From Imperialibacter sp963977595 (GTDB lineage Bacteria; Bacteroidota; Bacteroidia; Cytophagales; Cyclobacteriaceae): a stretch of 64,000 nucleotides of DNA. Positions 54,881 through 62,907 of this stretch are shown one piece after another. Position 1 is the first letter of the stretch, and each line of letters opens with the position of its first letter. Where the stretch lies: the NCBI RefSeq assembly GCF_048007035.1, contig NZ_CP180355.1, forward strand, positions 310,001 to 374,000, read 5' to 3'. Under the pieces are notes generated by a model. It saw only the letters and a program-made list of their open reading frames with translations, was not told the DNA's origin and did no database searches. The position numbers and the translations under genes were made by a program.

Positions 54881-56602
54881 CTAAACGATCTGAGCAATAT
54901 TCTTTCTCCGTTGCATGGCCCAGTAGGCCATTACAAAATAAATGATGGTACAAATGAATCCGAAACTGTAAAACGTTTCTCTGTTGGCAATATACCTGCT
55001 TTCATCCGGGCTGGCCAGCAATACAGTGAGCCCTAAAACCATGGTGACAACCAGTGCGAAGATCGACACGCCGTCTAACACCCTGGTAAAAAAGGACTGA
55101 TCAGGATTGAGCACTGCTTCCTGATTTTTCTTCCACTCCTGATACCGTTCAATCTGGTCATTCTCTTCGGACTCTTTTTTCTCCTCTGCAGGATACTGCT
55201 CCCTGGCTCCGGAACGCCCCGCCAGCAAGGTGTATAACAGAATGGTGAAAATCCAGGTTGGTATAAACAAGTAATAAAATGGCATCACATCCACGATATT
55301 CAGGCCAAAGCCAAGTATCAAACCAAGGAGCCACGAGGCAACGGCAGGCTTGCTGAAAACCAGTTGGCGGTACGACAACCAGTAACGGGTATAACCGATA
55401 CGGGGAAAGATCTGGTGCTCAGCAAATACAATAGCGCCTACAGGCACCACCAGCAGTCCGGCGTAAGTCAGCAATGGTAAAATTTGAGAAAAGACAAATG
55501 GAAAACACGCAACAGCCACCGTCACCATTCCCACGATCAGCGTTGTTCTTCTTCTCGAAATTTTTGTAAAAATTGCCTGAGCTGCCAGCCCGGCTCTGTA
55601 GAGGTTGGTAATGGCGGTGGTCCAGCCGGCCACAATCACAATGACAAACCCCGACCAGCCCAGTGCATAGTAGGCAACGTCACCCGGATCGAGCTCCACA
55701 AGTGACTTCCCCAATATCACGGCTGCTCCGGCACCCATGATGCCAGCGGCTATCCACGCCACATAGTGACCAAACATCATTCCTGTGCTGGTGGCCAGGC
55801 CATAAATTTTCTTTTTGGCAAATCGCAAGAGTGCCATATCGATCAGACCAAAATGGGTGATCGTATTGGCTGCCCAGGCAAACCCAATGACCTCCAAAAG
55901 ACCAATACCAGGTTCACCGTTGCTGTTTACGCCTGTCCAGATGGATTGGTCGCCTATGTCGATAAACTCCTGCCAACTGGCCGGAAGTGTGGTGCCAAGC
56001 ACGGAGAGCGACAAGGCCGGCAATAACACCATTGCGCCGCATGTGAACATCACGAACAACCACGGGGCACAAATTCCGGAGAAATCGGACACGGCATTGA
56101 ACCCATAAATAGTGATGAAAACAACGAATGCTCCAACCAGCACAACGATCAGTACAAACCAAAAATTCGACGGATACCAGTTGAGCTGCGCCGGAATGTT
56201 AAATGCAAACCTCACTGCTGTTGCGGAGACTGTAATCATTGCCGCCGAGATGACCGTAAAAATGAAAACGTTTGCCCAGTTGTAGAGCTTGCTCATCGAG
56301 TCGCCCGCAACTTTATTCAAATAGGTATACAAGCTGAGCCTGGTTTCAACAGCAATTGGAGAGGTAATGAAGGTCCAGCTTAACACCGCCAGCACATTGC
56401 CAATGAGTAGCCCTAACAAAATATCGGTGGTTTTGGCTCCTAAGGCCACGAACGTGGCACCTATGACAAATTCGGTGGCGGCTACGTGTTCAGCAGCATA
56501 TAAACCGGCAAAATGCGTCCATGTGTGAAGCTTATGTTTTGGAACAGGCAGCTGCTCTACTTCCATTTGCTCATATTTCTCAAACTCTTTTGGTATTGAC
56601 AT
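54881..56602 (-). CDS. NCS1-family transporter (cytosine/purine permease-like)
   Basis: 573 residues with about twelve hydrophobic segments. WTHFAGLYAAEHVAATEFVIG, then SWTFITSPIAVETRLSLY, and later WAANTITHFGLIDMALLRFAKK and WIAAGIMGAGAAVILGKSL are typical of the nucleobase-cation symporter 1 family. The C-terminal extension is hydrophilic and charged (EEKKESEENDQIERYQEWKKNQE). It is translated just before a mannitol-dehydrogenase-like enzyme, so it may carry that enzyme's substrate, although NCS1 proteins usually carry nucleobases. Confidence 0.8.
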   Translation of the reverse strand: MSIPKEFEKYEQMEVEQLPVPKHKLHTWTHFAGLYAAEHVAATEFVIGATFVALGAKTTDILLGLLIGNVLAVLSWTFITSPIAVETRLSLYTYLNKVAGDSMSKLYNWANVFIFTVISAAMITVSATAVRFAFNIPAQLNWYPSNFWFVLIVVLVGAFVVFITIYGFNAVSDFSGICAPWLFVMFTCGAMVLLPALSLSVLGTTLPASWQEFIDIGDQSIWTGVNSNGEPGIGLLEVIGFAWAANTITHFGLIDMALLRFAKKKIYGLATSTGMMFGHYVAWIAAGIMGAGAAVILGKSLVELDPGDVAYYALGWSGFVIVIVAGWTTAITNLYRAGLAAQAIFTKISRRRTTLIVGMVTVAVACFPFVFSQILPLLTYAGLLVVPVGAIVFAEHQIFPRIGYTRYWLSYRQLVFSKPAVASWLLGLILGFGLNIVDVMPFYYLFIPTWIFTILLYTLLAGRSGAREQYPAEEKKESEENDQIERYQEWKKNQEAVLNPDQSFFTRVLDGVSIFALVVTMVLGLTVLLASPDESRYIANRETFYSFGFICTIIYFVMAYWAMQRRKNIAQIV

Positions 56603-56966
56603 AATACTAATTGGTTGATATTAATATAGCATTTTCAGGAGAACAGTAAATGGGAATCCCATGCCGGTGGCACTTTCTCTACCAGATGCTCTAAAATGGC
56701 TCGCAGTCACTTAGTATTACCTATATACCAAAAGTAATGTTCAACGCCAACTATCAGGCGAATTACAACGTAAGTAAACCTAAATGATGCAATGTGAAAA
56801 AAGGCTAAAGCGTGCAACGGAAGCAGTTCAAAGTTTCCACCATCGGCGGCTAAAAATTTAATTGAGCAGTGGTAATACTGCCCCACCGCTCCACCAATGC
56901 AGGAGGTGTACCCAGGCAGCAAAGACGATCTATCCGCTTAGTTGCCGTAACTAGTCTGCCAATCCA
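56603..56966. other. Intergenic region upstream of the transporter operon
   Basis: About 360 bases. CAAAAGTA at 56729-56736 is a -7 box (TACTTTTG) on the minus strand, at 127 bases before the transporter start. The -33 counterpart (CTG) is weak. No gene is supported in it. Confidence 0.35.
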
Positions 56967-57707
56967 TTATTTTTCTCTTCGTGCGGGCTCCTTATTGTAT
57001 ATAACAGGCATCTTTCCCTTCCATCTTTGCCAGGCTTCATCTTCTGTCAAAAGGCTGGCCATGAAATGCCCGACATTCACTCGACTGGTTGATCCTGCAT
57101 CAAAAACAGGGCTTCTTATGGGTGACGGAAACACTTCGTACTCGGTAACCTCGTCAAGGTCAATTAAACTGTCGGGGCGAACAGCCACCCATTCAATATA
57201 CTGGTCGTGCTGCCCAACGTGTGTCCGCAGGTAGTCTGCTGCTTCCTCGTTATCCAAATGCGGGGGCAGCAGCAGCCTCAATGCCCCTACGACCAATCTT
57301 TGGCCAAATGATGCAGGCTCATTAAGGTCTCTGTTTCGGTTGCCACTTGTATTCATCAACACAAATCTGACGGGCCTGTCAGGTGCATTCGCCCTGATGG
57401 CACAACAGAGGATGGTAACGGCGTCGGTCACAAGTTTGCGGGGTTCGCCAAAAATGCCCTTCAAGGTCGGATGATGCCCTAGACACGAAACAATACCCTG
57501 GCACCCTCGTACATATTCTGCCAAACGCTCCTGATCCATGTGAAGTAGACTAGCCTGTACAACCGTAAGATTGCGATCGCTCTCCCATAATCCCGTTAAG
57601 CCGTCAGCCGAACGCACGATCACAATTACTTCCTGTCCGGTGCTTAGCAGCTGCTTCACCAGCTGTTTTCCTGTGGCGCCATTTGCACCCGCTACCAATA
57701 TTCTCAT
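56967..57707 (-). CDS. NmrA/SDR-type NAD(P)-binding protein
   Basis: 246 residues of the atypical short-chain dehydrogenase type. GANGATGKQLVKQLLS (about residues 7-22) is the nucleotide loop, and FVLMNTSGNRNRD marks the central sheet. ATG 57707 is chosen over one 25 codons upstream because it gives the normal MRILVAGANGATG start. Related proteins act as NAD(P)-dependent sensors or reductases. Its neighbours are a polyol-type operon and a GH140 gene, without clear link. Confidence 0.78.
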   Translation of the reverse strand: MRILVAGANGATGKQLVKQLLSTGQEVIVIVRSADGLTGLWESDRNLTVVQASLLHMDQERLAEYVRGCQGIVSCLGHHPTLKGIFGEPRKLVTDAVTILCCAIRANAPDRPVRFVLMNTSGNRNRDLNEPASFGQRLVVGALRLLLPPHLDNEEAADYLRTHVGQHDQYIEWVAVRPDSLIDLDEVTEYEVFPSPIRSPVFDAGSTSRVNVGHFMASLLTEDEAWQRWKGKMPVIYNKEPARREK

Positions 57708-57838
57708 TTTGCAGCTTCGTTGCTTTGAAATAAAGTTCTTTGCGTTAACGTAGACACTCATCGTTCTTTGCCGACCCCGCAAACTTGCCTTCCTGATGTT
57801 GTCTACGCAATGGAAAAGAAGATAGTCAACATTTCACC

Positions 57839-59200
57839 TTACTCCATCGCATCCAGCACCAGCACCCAGTCCATGCCTTCACCTTTGGAGGGTGGCATAA
57901 AAGCCATCTCGGGTTGCTTTTCCATGCTTACGGCGGTGGTCATTTCACCGGTGCGGGGATTGAACCAGCTCACATTAAGGAAATTCCCTTTGAGGCTGGT
58001 GGTATTTAGGTTAAGTACTCTGCCAAAGGGCGTGTAAACAAAAGCAAAGGTGCCTTTCGACGACCGGTTGGCGCTGATGTAGTAGCCTTCCATTGGGTCG
58101 TTCTCTCCCAGCACCATCGACTGGTCAGGGATTCGCTCCAGCATGGGCCTCGACTCCATCAGCTTTCGCACATACCCCATCTGTCTGCCACCCGTTAGCT
58201 CCAGCGACTCCTTCCAGGTGTGTTGCGGAGCGTTCACTGGCTCCCGGCCTTCCTCGTACATCTGCCACACTGCATGGCACCCATAGGTGTGCCCTGCCGC
58301 CCCGGCAAACACCTGCCAGTAGGCCAGCTTGCGCACGTTGTCGGCATTGGACACGCCGTGCTCTTTGATGTTGAAGCAGATGGGGTGCTCTTCATACAAG
58401 GGCTCGCCATCCAGCGTTGGTTTGGTTGGCGTCAGGTTGTAATCCCAGGTGATTTTCTCGTGGCGGTTGTTTTCGTAGCAGTGGCCTGTTTGGTGCATGT
58501 TGAAATCGAGCCATTGCTCCCGGTGAAACCAGGTAGATGAGCCGCCGTTTTGGTGTGGCTGTGGATGATAGGTCATCAGGCCTTTGTCGTTTCCACCCAG
58601 GCCTTTTGCCACTCCTTCAGCCATGGCATTCCAAACGGCCACGTCGGCTTCATTTCTCGGATTTCTGTCACCGCCCAGAATCCAAATGATATTCCACTGG
58701 TCTTTGTACCGCTTGCCAATATGCTCGCCATAAATCGCTGCATTCTTCTCGTTAAAAATCTCTGGCCCCGTGCCCCAGCTGTTCTTGAATAGCTTGTCGC
58801 CCCAGGTAGGCAGCAGCCCAATGAACAACCCTTTTTCGGCCGCTTTTTGAATGACCCAATCCACATCTTTAAAGTAAGCCTCATTGGGTTTGGTGGGGTC
58901 GTTGTCAATCAGGGGCTTGTTGCCCTGCGCATTCGGAGTATTTAGTCCATCTATTTCAGCCAGCGCCACAGCCTGAATAACCGTGTACCCCTGTTCTTTC
59001 CTTTTTTGCAGATAGTACTCGGTATCTTCATGATTGAGCCTGTGAAAAAGCTCCCAGGCGGTATCGCCCAGGTAGAAGAAAGGGCTGCCATCGGAATAGA
59101 CGAGAAAGCGCTGGTTGTCGGATACTTTTAGAGGGAGTTGTTTAGTCTGACCGAATGCATCAAGGCTCAAACAAATCAAAATAATTGCAAGGGTGCGCAT
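57839..59200 (-). CDS. GH140/DUF4038-like glycoside hydrolase, exported
   Basis: 453 residues with a signal peptide (TLAIILICLSLDAFGQ). The DUF4038 barrel is clear: FLVYSDGSPFFYLGDTAWELFH, YYLQKRKEQGYTVIQAVAL, NIIWILGGDRNPR and TLDGEPLYEEHP, the last two probably carrying the catalytic acids. A C-terminal beta domain follows. GH140 members in gut Bacteroidota are apiosidases that cut rhamnogalacturonan II, but the DUF4038 group is wider, so specificity is open. ATG 59200 gives the signal peptide. Confidence 0.8.
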   Translation of the reverse strand: MRTLAIILICLSLDAFGQTKQLPLKVSDNQRFLVYSDGSPFFYLGDTAWELFHRLNHEDTEYYLQKRKEQGYTVIQAVALAEIDGLNTPNAQGNKPLIDNDPTKPNEAYFKDVDWVIQKAAEKGLFIGLLPTWGDKLFKNSWGTGPEIFNEKNAAIYGEHIGKRYKDQWNIIWILGGDRNPRNEADVAVWNAMAEGVAKGLGGNDKGLMTYHPQPHQNGGSSTWFHREQWLDFNMHQTGHCYENNRHEKITWDYNLTPTKPTLDGEPLYEEHPICFNIKEHGVSNADNVRKLAYWQVFAGAAGHTYGCHAVWQMYEEGREPVNAPQHTWKESLELTGGRQMGYVRKLMESRPMLERIPDQSMVLGENDPMEGYYISANRSSKGTFAFVYTPFGRVLNLNTTSLKGNFLNVSWFNPRTGEMTTAVSMEKQPEMAFMPPSKGEGMDWVLVLDAME

Positions 59201-59276
59201 AGTAGTCCTGTAAGCCCTGAATTTACAAATTCCTTCCAACTATTGACTACACCCGCTTGTTCTTTGAGCAGTTCGG

Positions 59277-59404
59277 CTAGAAAACCAGCATCGGCACATC
59301 GGCGTGATACGCCATATCTTCCGTATGACTCTTTCTGAACATATCCTTAATGGTTGACCTTGCGCTTGTGCGCATCACTATTATGGGTTCCTCAAAGTCG
59401 CTAT
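59277..59404 (-). pseudogene. C-terminal remnant of a universal-stress gene
   Basis: Minus-strand frame ending in TAG 59277-59279 codes for a peptide ending RKSHTEDMAYHADVPMLVF, almost identical to the last residues of the intact UspA at 60304-61125. The nucleotide match over about 100 bases (59281-59375 and 60305-60405) is roughly 85 percent by eye. No start or remaining UspA part precedes it: the toxin gene ends one base upstream (59406). Confidence 0.8.
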
Positions 59405-59405
59405 C

Positions 59406-59732
59406 TCAATCCAGGGCTTTGATGAGCTCTAATAGCTCTTTTTCTGAGATATTGTTCTGCTCAGATTTATCATAAATGTAAATCAGATAGACGGTAGTAT
59501 CAGTAACATGAAGGTGGGTAATCACTCTGGCACCCCCAGATTTACCTTTTCCTTTAGATTTTATAGAGAGCCGTATTTTGTAGCAGTTATGCTTGATGGG
59601 AGTCCCATGAGTGGGATCAGCTTCCAAAGCAAAAATCAGATCTTGAAGCTCTTGCTTTAAGGAAGGGTATTTTCTTAGTAAAGCTTTGGCCTTGCGTTTG
59701 AATTTAGAGGTAAGCTCAATCTTCAAGTTCAT
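59406..59732 (-). CDS. RelE/ParE-family toxin
   Basis: 108 residues of the RelE/ParE superfamily: KFKRKAKALLRKYPSLKQEL, YKIRLSIKSKGKGKSGGARVI and TVYLIYIYDKSEQNNISEKELLEL form the small sheet-and-helix toxin fold. It probably inhibits translation or gyrase. The start overlaps the antitoxin stop by 17 bases, so the pair is translated together. It ends one base from the uspA remnant. A toxin-antitoxin pair in this place suggests insertion or recombination there. Confidence 0.8.
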   Translation of the reverse strand: MNLKIELTSKFKRKAKALLRKYPSLKQELQDLIFALEADPTHGTPIKHNCYKIRLSIKSKGKGKSGGARVITHLHVTDTTVYLIYIYDKSEQNNISEKELLELIKALD

Positions 59733-59928
59733 TGAGGAAATCTTTCGCAGATTGCAGCTTTAATTTACCTTCCTTGGCCAGTTTTACCTCGTCAATCGCT
59801 TCTTTAAACTCCTGCAGAAACTCAGCTTTAGACTCAGTAAGAGTTGTAGCCTTTACGAAAGAGAAGTTTTTGAGCACCTCCATGAAGAAAGCAGATTTAT
59901 CATCTTTTATTTCCAGCAATACTTTCAT
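59716..59928 (-). CDS. Antitoxin partner of the RelE/ParE toxin
   Basis: 70-residue protein with a short helical start (KVLLEIKDDKSAFFMEVLKNF) and a helical C-terminus (KEGKLKLQSAKDFLNELED) that would wrap the toxin. A DNA-binding motif is not clear. ATG 59928 is used instead of an in-frame TTG two codons upstream. GAGCT-ATA-AGCTC at 59945-59957, 17 bases upstream, may be the operator. Confidence 0.7.
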   Translation of the reverse strand: MKVLLEIKDDKSAFFMEVLKNFSFVKATTLTESKAEFLQEFKEAIDEVKLAKEGKLKLQSAKDFLNELED

Positions 59929-60303
59929 ATTCAATAAGCATTACGAGCTATAAGCTCTTTGTGTATCATTATCCGGTAACGAATCAAAACAGATCTTTTC
60001 TCTTTTAGGTAAAGTTGCACTTTATGGCACTCAAACCGAAATATGTGTGATAGGTCTTTCACCACTGTCATATCTGTTAGCAGCTGATAGCACTATCGTT
60101 AACAAAAATAGACGATTAAAAAGTCTCAATCAATTTTTAAAATGTCTCGTTACGTGTGTACTAAAAAATCTGTGGCAAGTGTCATTAGTCGCAGAGGGGA
60201 AAATGAAAAACCCACATGGAAACCTCATCAGAAGTTTTACTTCAACCAGCGTCTGTATTCATAAATGGCCAAAACTGAACAAGTGGCGAGAAAAAAATCA
60301 TAC
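59929..60303. other. A+T-rich gap between antitoxin and UspA
   Basis: About 370 bases with no supported gene. It does not resemble the missing 5' part of the uspA remnant. Only a weak 5-base palindrome (59945-59957) was seen. Confidence 0.4.
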
Positions 60304-61125
60304 TCAAAACACCAACATCGGCACATTGGCGTGATACGCCATATCTTCCGTATGACTCTTTCTGAACAAGTCCTTTATGGTTGATCTGGCACTTCTGCGC
60401 ATCACCAGCAGGCTGCCGGGGTTTTTGCCCAGGTAGTGCTCAATGCCTTCAAAATAGTCGTCGTAGTTACTTGAATAGTAGCTTACGTCGGCCTGAAAGA
60501 TCTTTTCCTCAGCAAAGTCCTTCATGCCCCTCCATTTCAGCTCAAAGTCTTTGGTTTCTTCTTCCTTGATATGTGCGATCACAATACCAAGCCCCAGCTT
60601 GCCTGCCAGGTCGTCCACACTTTCCAACAAGGCGATATCCTTGTCTTTCAGGCTGGTGGCAAAAACCAGGTTCTTCACCTTTCCAAAGTCGGCTTTGGGC
60701 GGAATCACCAGTACAGGTTTGACCGACTTGTGTATCACATCAGCTGTACGGCTACCCAGGAAAAATCGTTTAAGACCACTGGCACCCATGGTAGGCATGA
60801 GCACCAGGTCGGCAGCATACTGCCTGGTTGCTCTCAATATGCCTTCCGATACCTCACCCTCGAGAATATGCATGTCGAGATTCAACTCATCGGCAGAGGT
60901 AGTAGTCTGATAAAGCTCTTCAACGAGGGCTTTTAACTGGGCTCTGGCCTGCTTTTCCATCGCCTTTTTGTTTTCTTCCTGTCGGGAAGCAAAATCATAG
61001 GGTACCTCCAGCGTGTGAATGAGGCTCATATGCGCCTTCAGTTTCTGCTGAAGTGACATGGCGAAATGCAACGCTGTTTTAGAGTTGTCTGAAAAATCGA
61101 ATGGCAAAAGCAGCTCTCTTATCAT
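60304..61125 (-). CDS. Universal stress protein (tandem UspA)
   Basis: 273 residues made of two UspA domains. The first ends with the ATP-binding block GASGLKRFFLGSRTADVI (about residues 137-154). The second spans the rest (DLVFATSLKDKDIALLESVDDLAG, then FRKSHTEDMAYHANVPMLVF). Tandem UspA proteins respond to starvation or oxidative stress. A truncated copy of its 3' end lies at 59277-59404, so there was formerly a duplicated uspA here. Confidence 0.85.
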   Translation of the reverse strand: MIRELLLPFDFSDNSKTALHFAMSLQQKLKAHMSLIHTLEVPYDFASRQEENKKAMEKQARAQLKALVEELYQTTTSADELNLDMHILEGEVSEGILRATRQYAADLVLMPTMGASGLKRFFLGSRTADVIHKSVKPVLVIPPKADFGKVKNLVFATSLKDKDIALLESVDDLAGKLGLGIVIAHIKEEETKDFELKWRGMKDFAEEKIFQADVSYYSSNYDDYFEGIEHYLGKNPGSLLVMRRSARSTIKDLFRKSHTEDMAYHANVPMLVF

Positions 61126-61325
61126 GGGCTAAAAATTAGTGCGAAAAGTTAGATATTCCGTATTCAATAAACATCTTCGGACGATCAATAATTCATTAAA
61201 TTTCAATATCAGCGCTGTCTGCGTTGGTTTTGTCTTCAGGCAAGCCTAAATTTATCATGTGCAGAAATTTGGCTCGAACGCATTAGAAAATACGAGCCGA
61301 TGCGAAAAGAAATGAGTGTGGGATC

Positions 61326-62729
61326 ATGAGTGAGAAAGAGATCAAAGAGCTGGTAAAAAAGGCCCTCGACGATGGGCTGTCCATCCTCCGCTATCAGGAG
61401 GAGCGGGTAGAACAGGAGGAGATTGCTGACCCGTTCTCTTTCTACGAGCAGTTTCCATTTTTGCAGTGGTCAAAAAACGGACTGCCGGACTTTAGCTACT
61501 CTTCCGTTGCCAAAATCAGGTACAGCAACCTTTTTCTGAAAGGCAACCGGTACAACGATATACAGTCGTGGAAGACTTTGCAGCAAGGACTGCTCAACAA
61601 CAAGGACTATGTGACCTTCTATGGCCTGACCGCCGAAGAGGAAGTGGCCAGAAACTACCACACCTACTTTTTCATCGCTGACCTCATCGATCATTATGCG
61701 CATGTGTATGGAAAGCTGGAGTACCATGAAAAAGCGTTTGAGCCGGTATTCCAAGCATGGTATGGTGCCTGGTCGAAAAATGAACTGAAAGTAGATGTGT
61801 GGGTACCCATCTTGTTTCTTCACTTTCCGGTTGGGGAGGTGGAGCTGGGCCCGGGGCTTGCACTGCGACAAATCGACGATGCACGTCAGCTGAGCAAGGC
61901 TTATTTTGGCAGGCATCTCAACTCCAAGCTGCAGCAGGTATTTGCCTCAGCCACCCATGCGCTGGTTTTTGAAGACTGGGTGGTAGACAATACTTCGCTT
62001 GAGGCCAGAAACGACTTCCTCAACGACCCCAACGCTTTCTCTGACATTATCGAGCACCTCGCCTACCTCATGGGTTCGCTCAGGGTGGTTACTGGAGAAG
62101 AAACCGGCTATGGCCAACTTTTGGTATGTCCAGCGGGTTGGTCCGATCAATGGGCCGCCGATTTGCTGCCCTGCTTCCCTATCGAACAGCACGATTTTCC
62201 GGCCTCTTTCCTCAACCAAAAGTGGAAGCAGACGCCACCAAAAATCAAAGAAAAAGACATTCAGGACATAGCCGATATTTACAAGTCGCTCTCGAAAGGT
62301 GGCCGAAAAAGCCTGGAAGTGGGTGTGCAGAAGCTGAACAGCATCTACCTGAACGACCAGTCGCCAGAGAGCATGATCGACATACTGACAGCGCTGGAAG
62401 CACTGCTGCTGGATGAAGTGCATGGTGATCCTGTGTACAAACTATCCATGCGGCTGGGCTCTTTGCTGCAAATAGCCCCGTTCTCCCGAAAAGAGGCCAA
62501 CGATATTTTTAAGGTGGTGGAAGCCCTGTACAAATACAAGCTCAGCATATTAAAAGGCAGCAGTCACCTCAACGGCAAGGAGCGAAAGATCAGCTTTTAT
62601 CCCAAAAAGAAAATTGACGTCGTCAGCTTCGGCACCGACCTGCTCCGCCACATCCTCCTCACATTTTTCAAGAATCCTCAAATGCAGGAACCTGCCTATT
62701 TGGACAGGATGCTTATCAATCGGGGTTGA
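61326..62729 (+). CDS. Apea/HEPN-like protein
   Basis: 467 residues. The C-terminal region (about 350-430, DILTALEALLLDEVHGDPVYKL, RLGSLL) resembles Apea-like HEPN domains found in nuclease or defence proteins. The catalytic R-x4-6-H is not seen at the expected place (YKYKLSILKG instead of a RxxxVH-type motif), so RNase activity is doubtful. The N-terminal 350 residues are unrecognised. No defence partner gene lies beside it. ATG 61326 is the first suitable start. Confidence 0.55.
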   Translation: MSEKEIKELVKKALDDGLSILRYQEERVEQEEIADPFSFYEQFPFLQWSKNGLPDFSYSSVAKIRYSNLFLKGNRYNDIQSWKTLQQGLLNNKDYVTFYGLTAEEEVARNYHTYFFIADLIDHYAHVYGKLEYHEKAFEPVFQAWYGAWSKNELKVDVWVPILFLHFPVGEVELGPGLALRQIDDARQLSKAYFGRHLNSKLQQVFASATHALVFEDWVVDNTSLEARNDFLNDPNAFSDIIEHLAYLMGSLRVVTGEETGYGQLLVCPAGWSDQWAADLLPCFPIEQHDFPASFLNQKWKQTPPKIKEKDIQDIADIYKSLSKGGRKSLEVGVQKLNSIYLNDQSPESMIDILTALEALLLDEVHGDPVYKLSMRLGSLLQIAPFSRKEANDIFKVVEALYKYKLSILKGSSHLNGKERKISFYPKKKIDVVSFGTDLLRHILLTFFKNPQMQEPAYLDRMLINRG

Positions 62730-62797
62730 TCACTCCGATCACAATGCGTCCAACGGCTTGTTTCTAATAGCCTGCTATTTTTAACAGTATCACTCTA

Positions 62798-62845
62798 TTT
62801 TCAGGCTTTTTTTACCCCCGCCCTAAAGGGAGTAAAGCCTGAAAA
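62798..62845. terminator. Bidirectional hairpin with conserved loop, copy 2
   Basis: Arms TTTTCAGGCTTT (62798-62809) and AAAGCCTGAAAA (62834-62845) are perfectly complementary. The 24-base loop holds TTTACCCC, one base, GCCCTAAAGGG, as in the hairpin at 43786-43841. It lies between convergent genes. Confidence 0.65.
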
Positions 62846-62907
62846 CTTGATGACTATGCGCTAAAAAAAGTGATCTAGCCACCCTAATAAAGGCGGGTGG
62901 TGTAAGT

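Noticed and set aside
60047..60334. 95-codon plus-strand frame between antitoxin and UspA
   Set aside because: Unusual composition, no family resemblance and overlap with the end of UspA.
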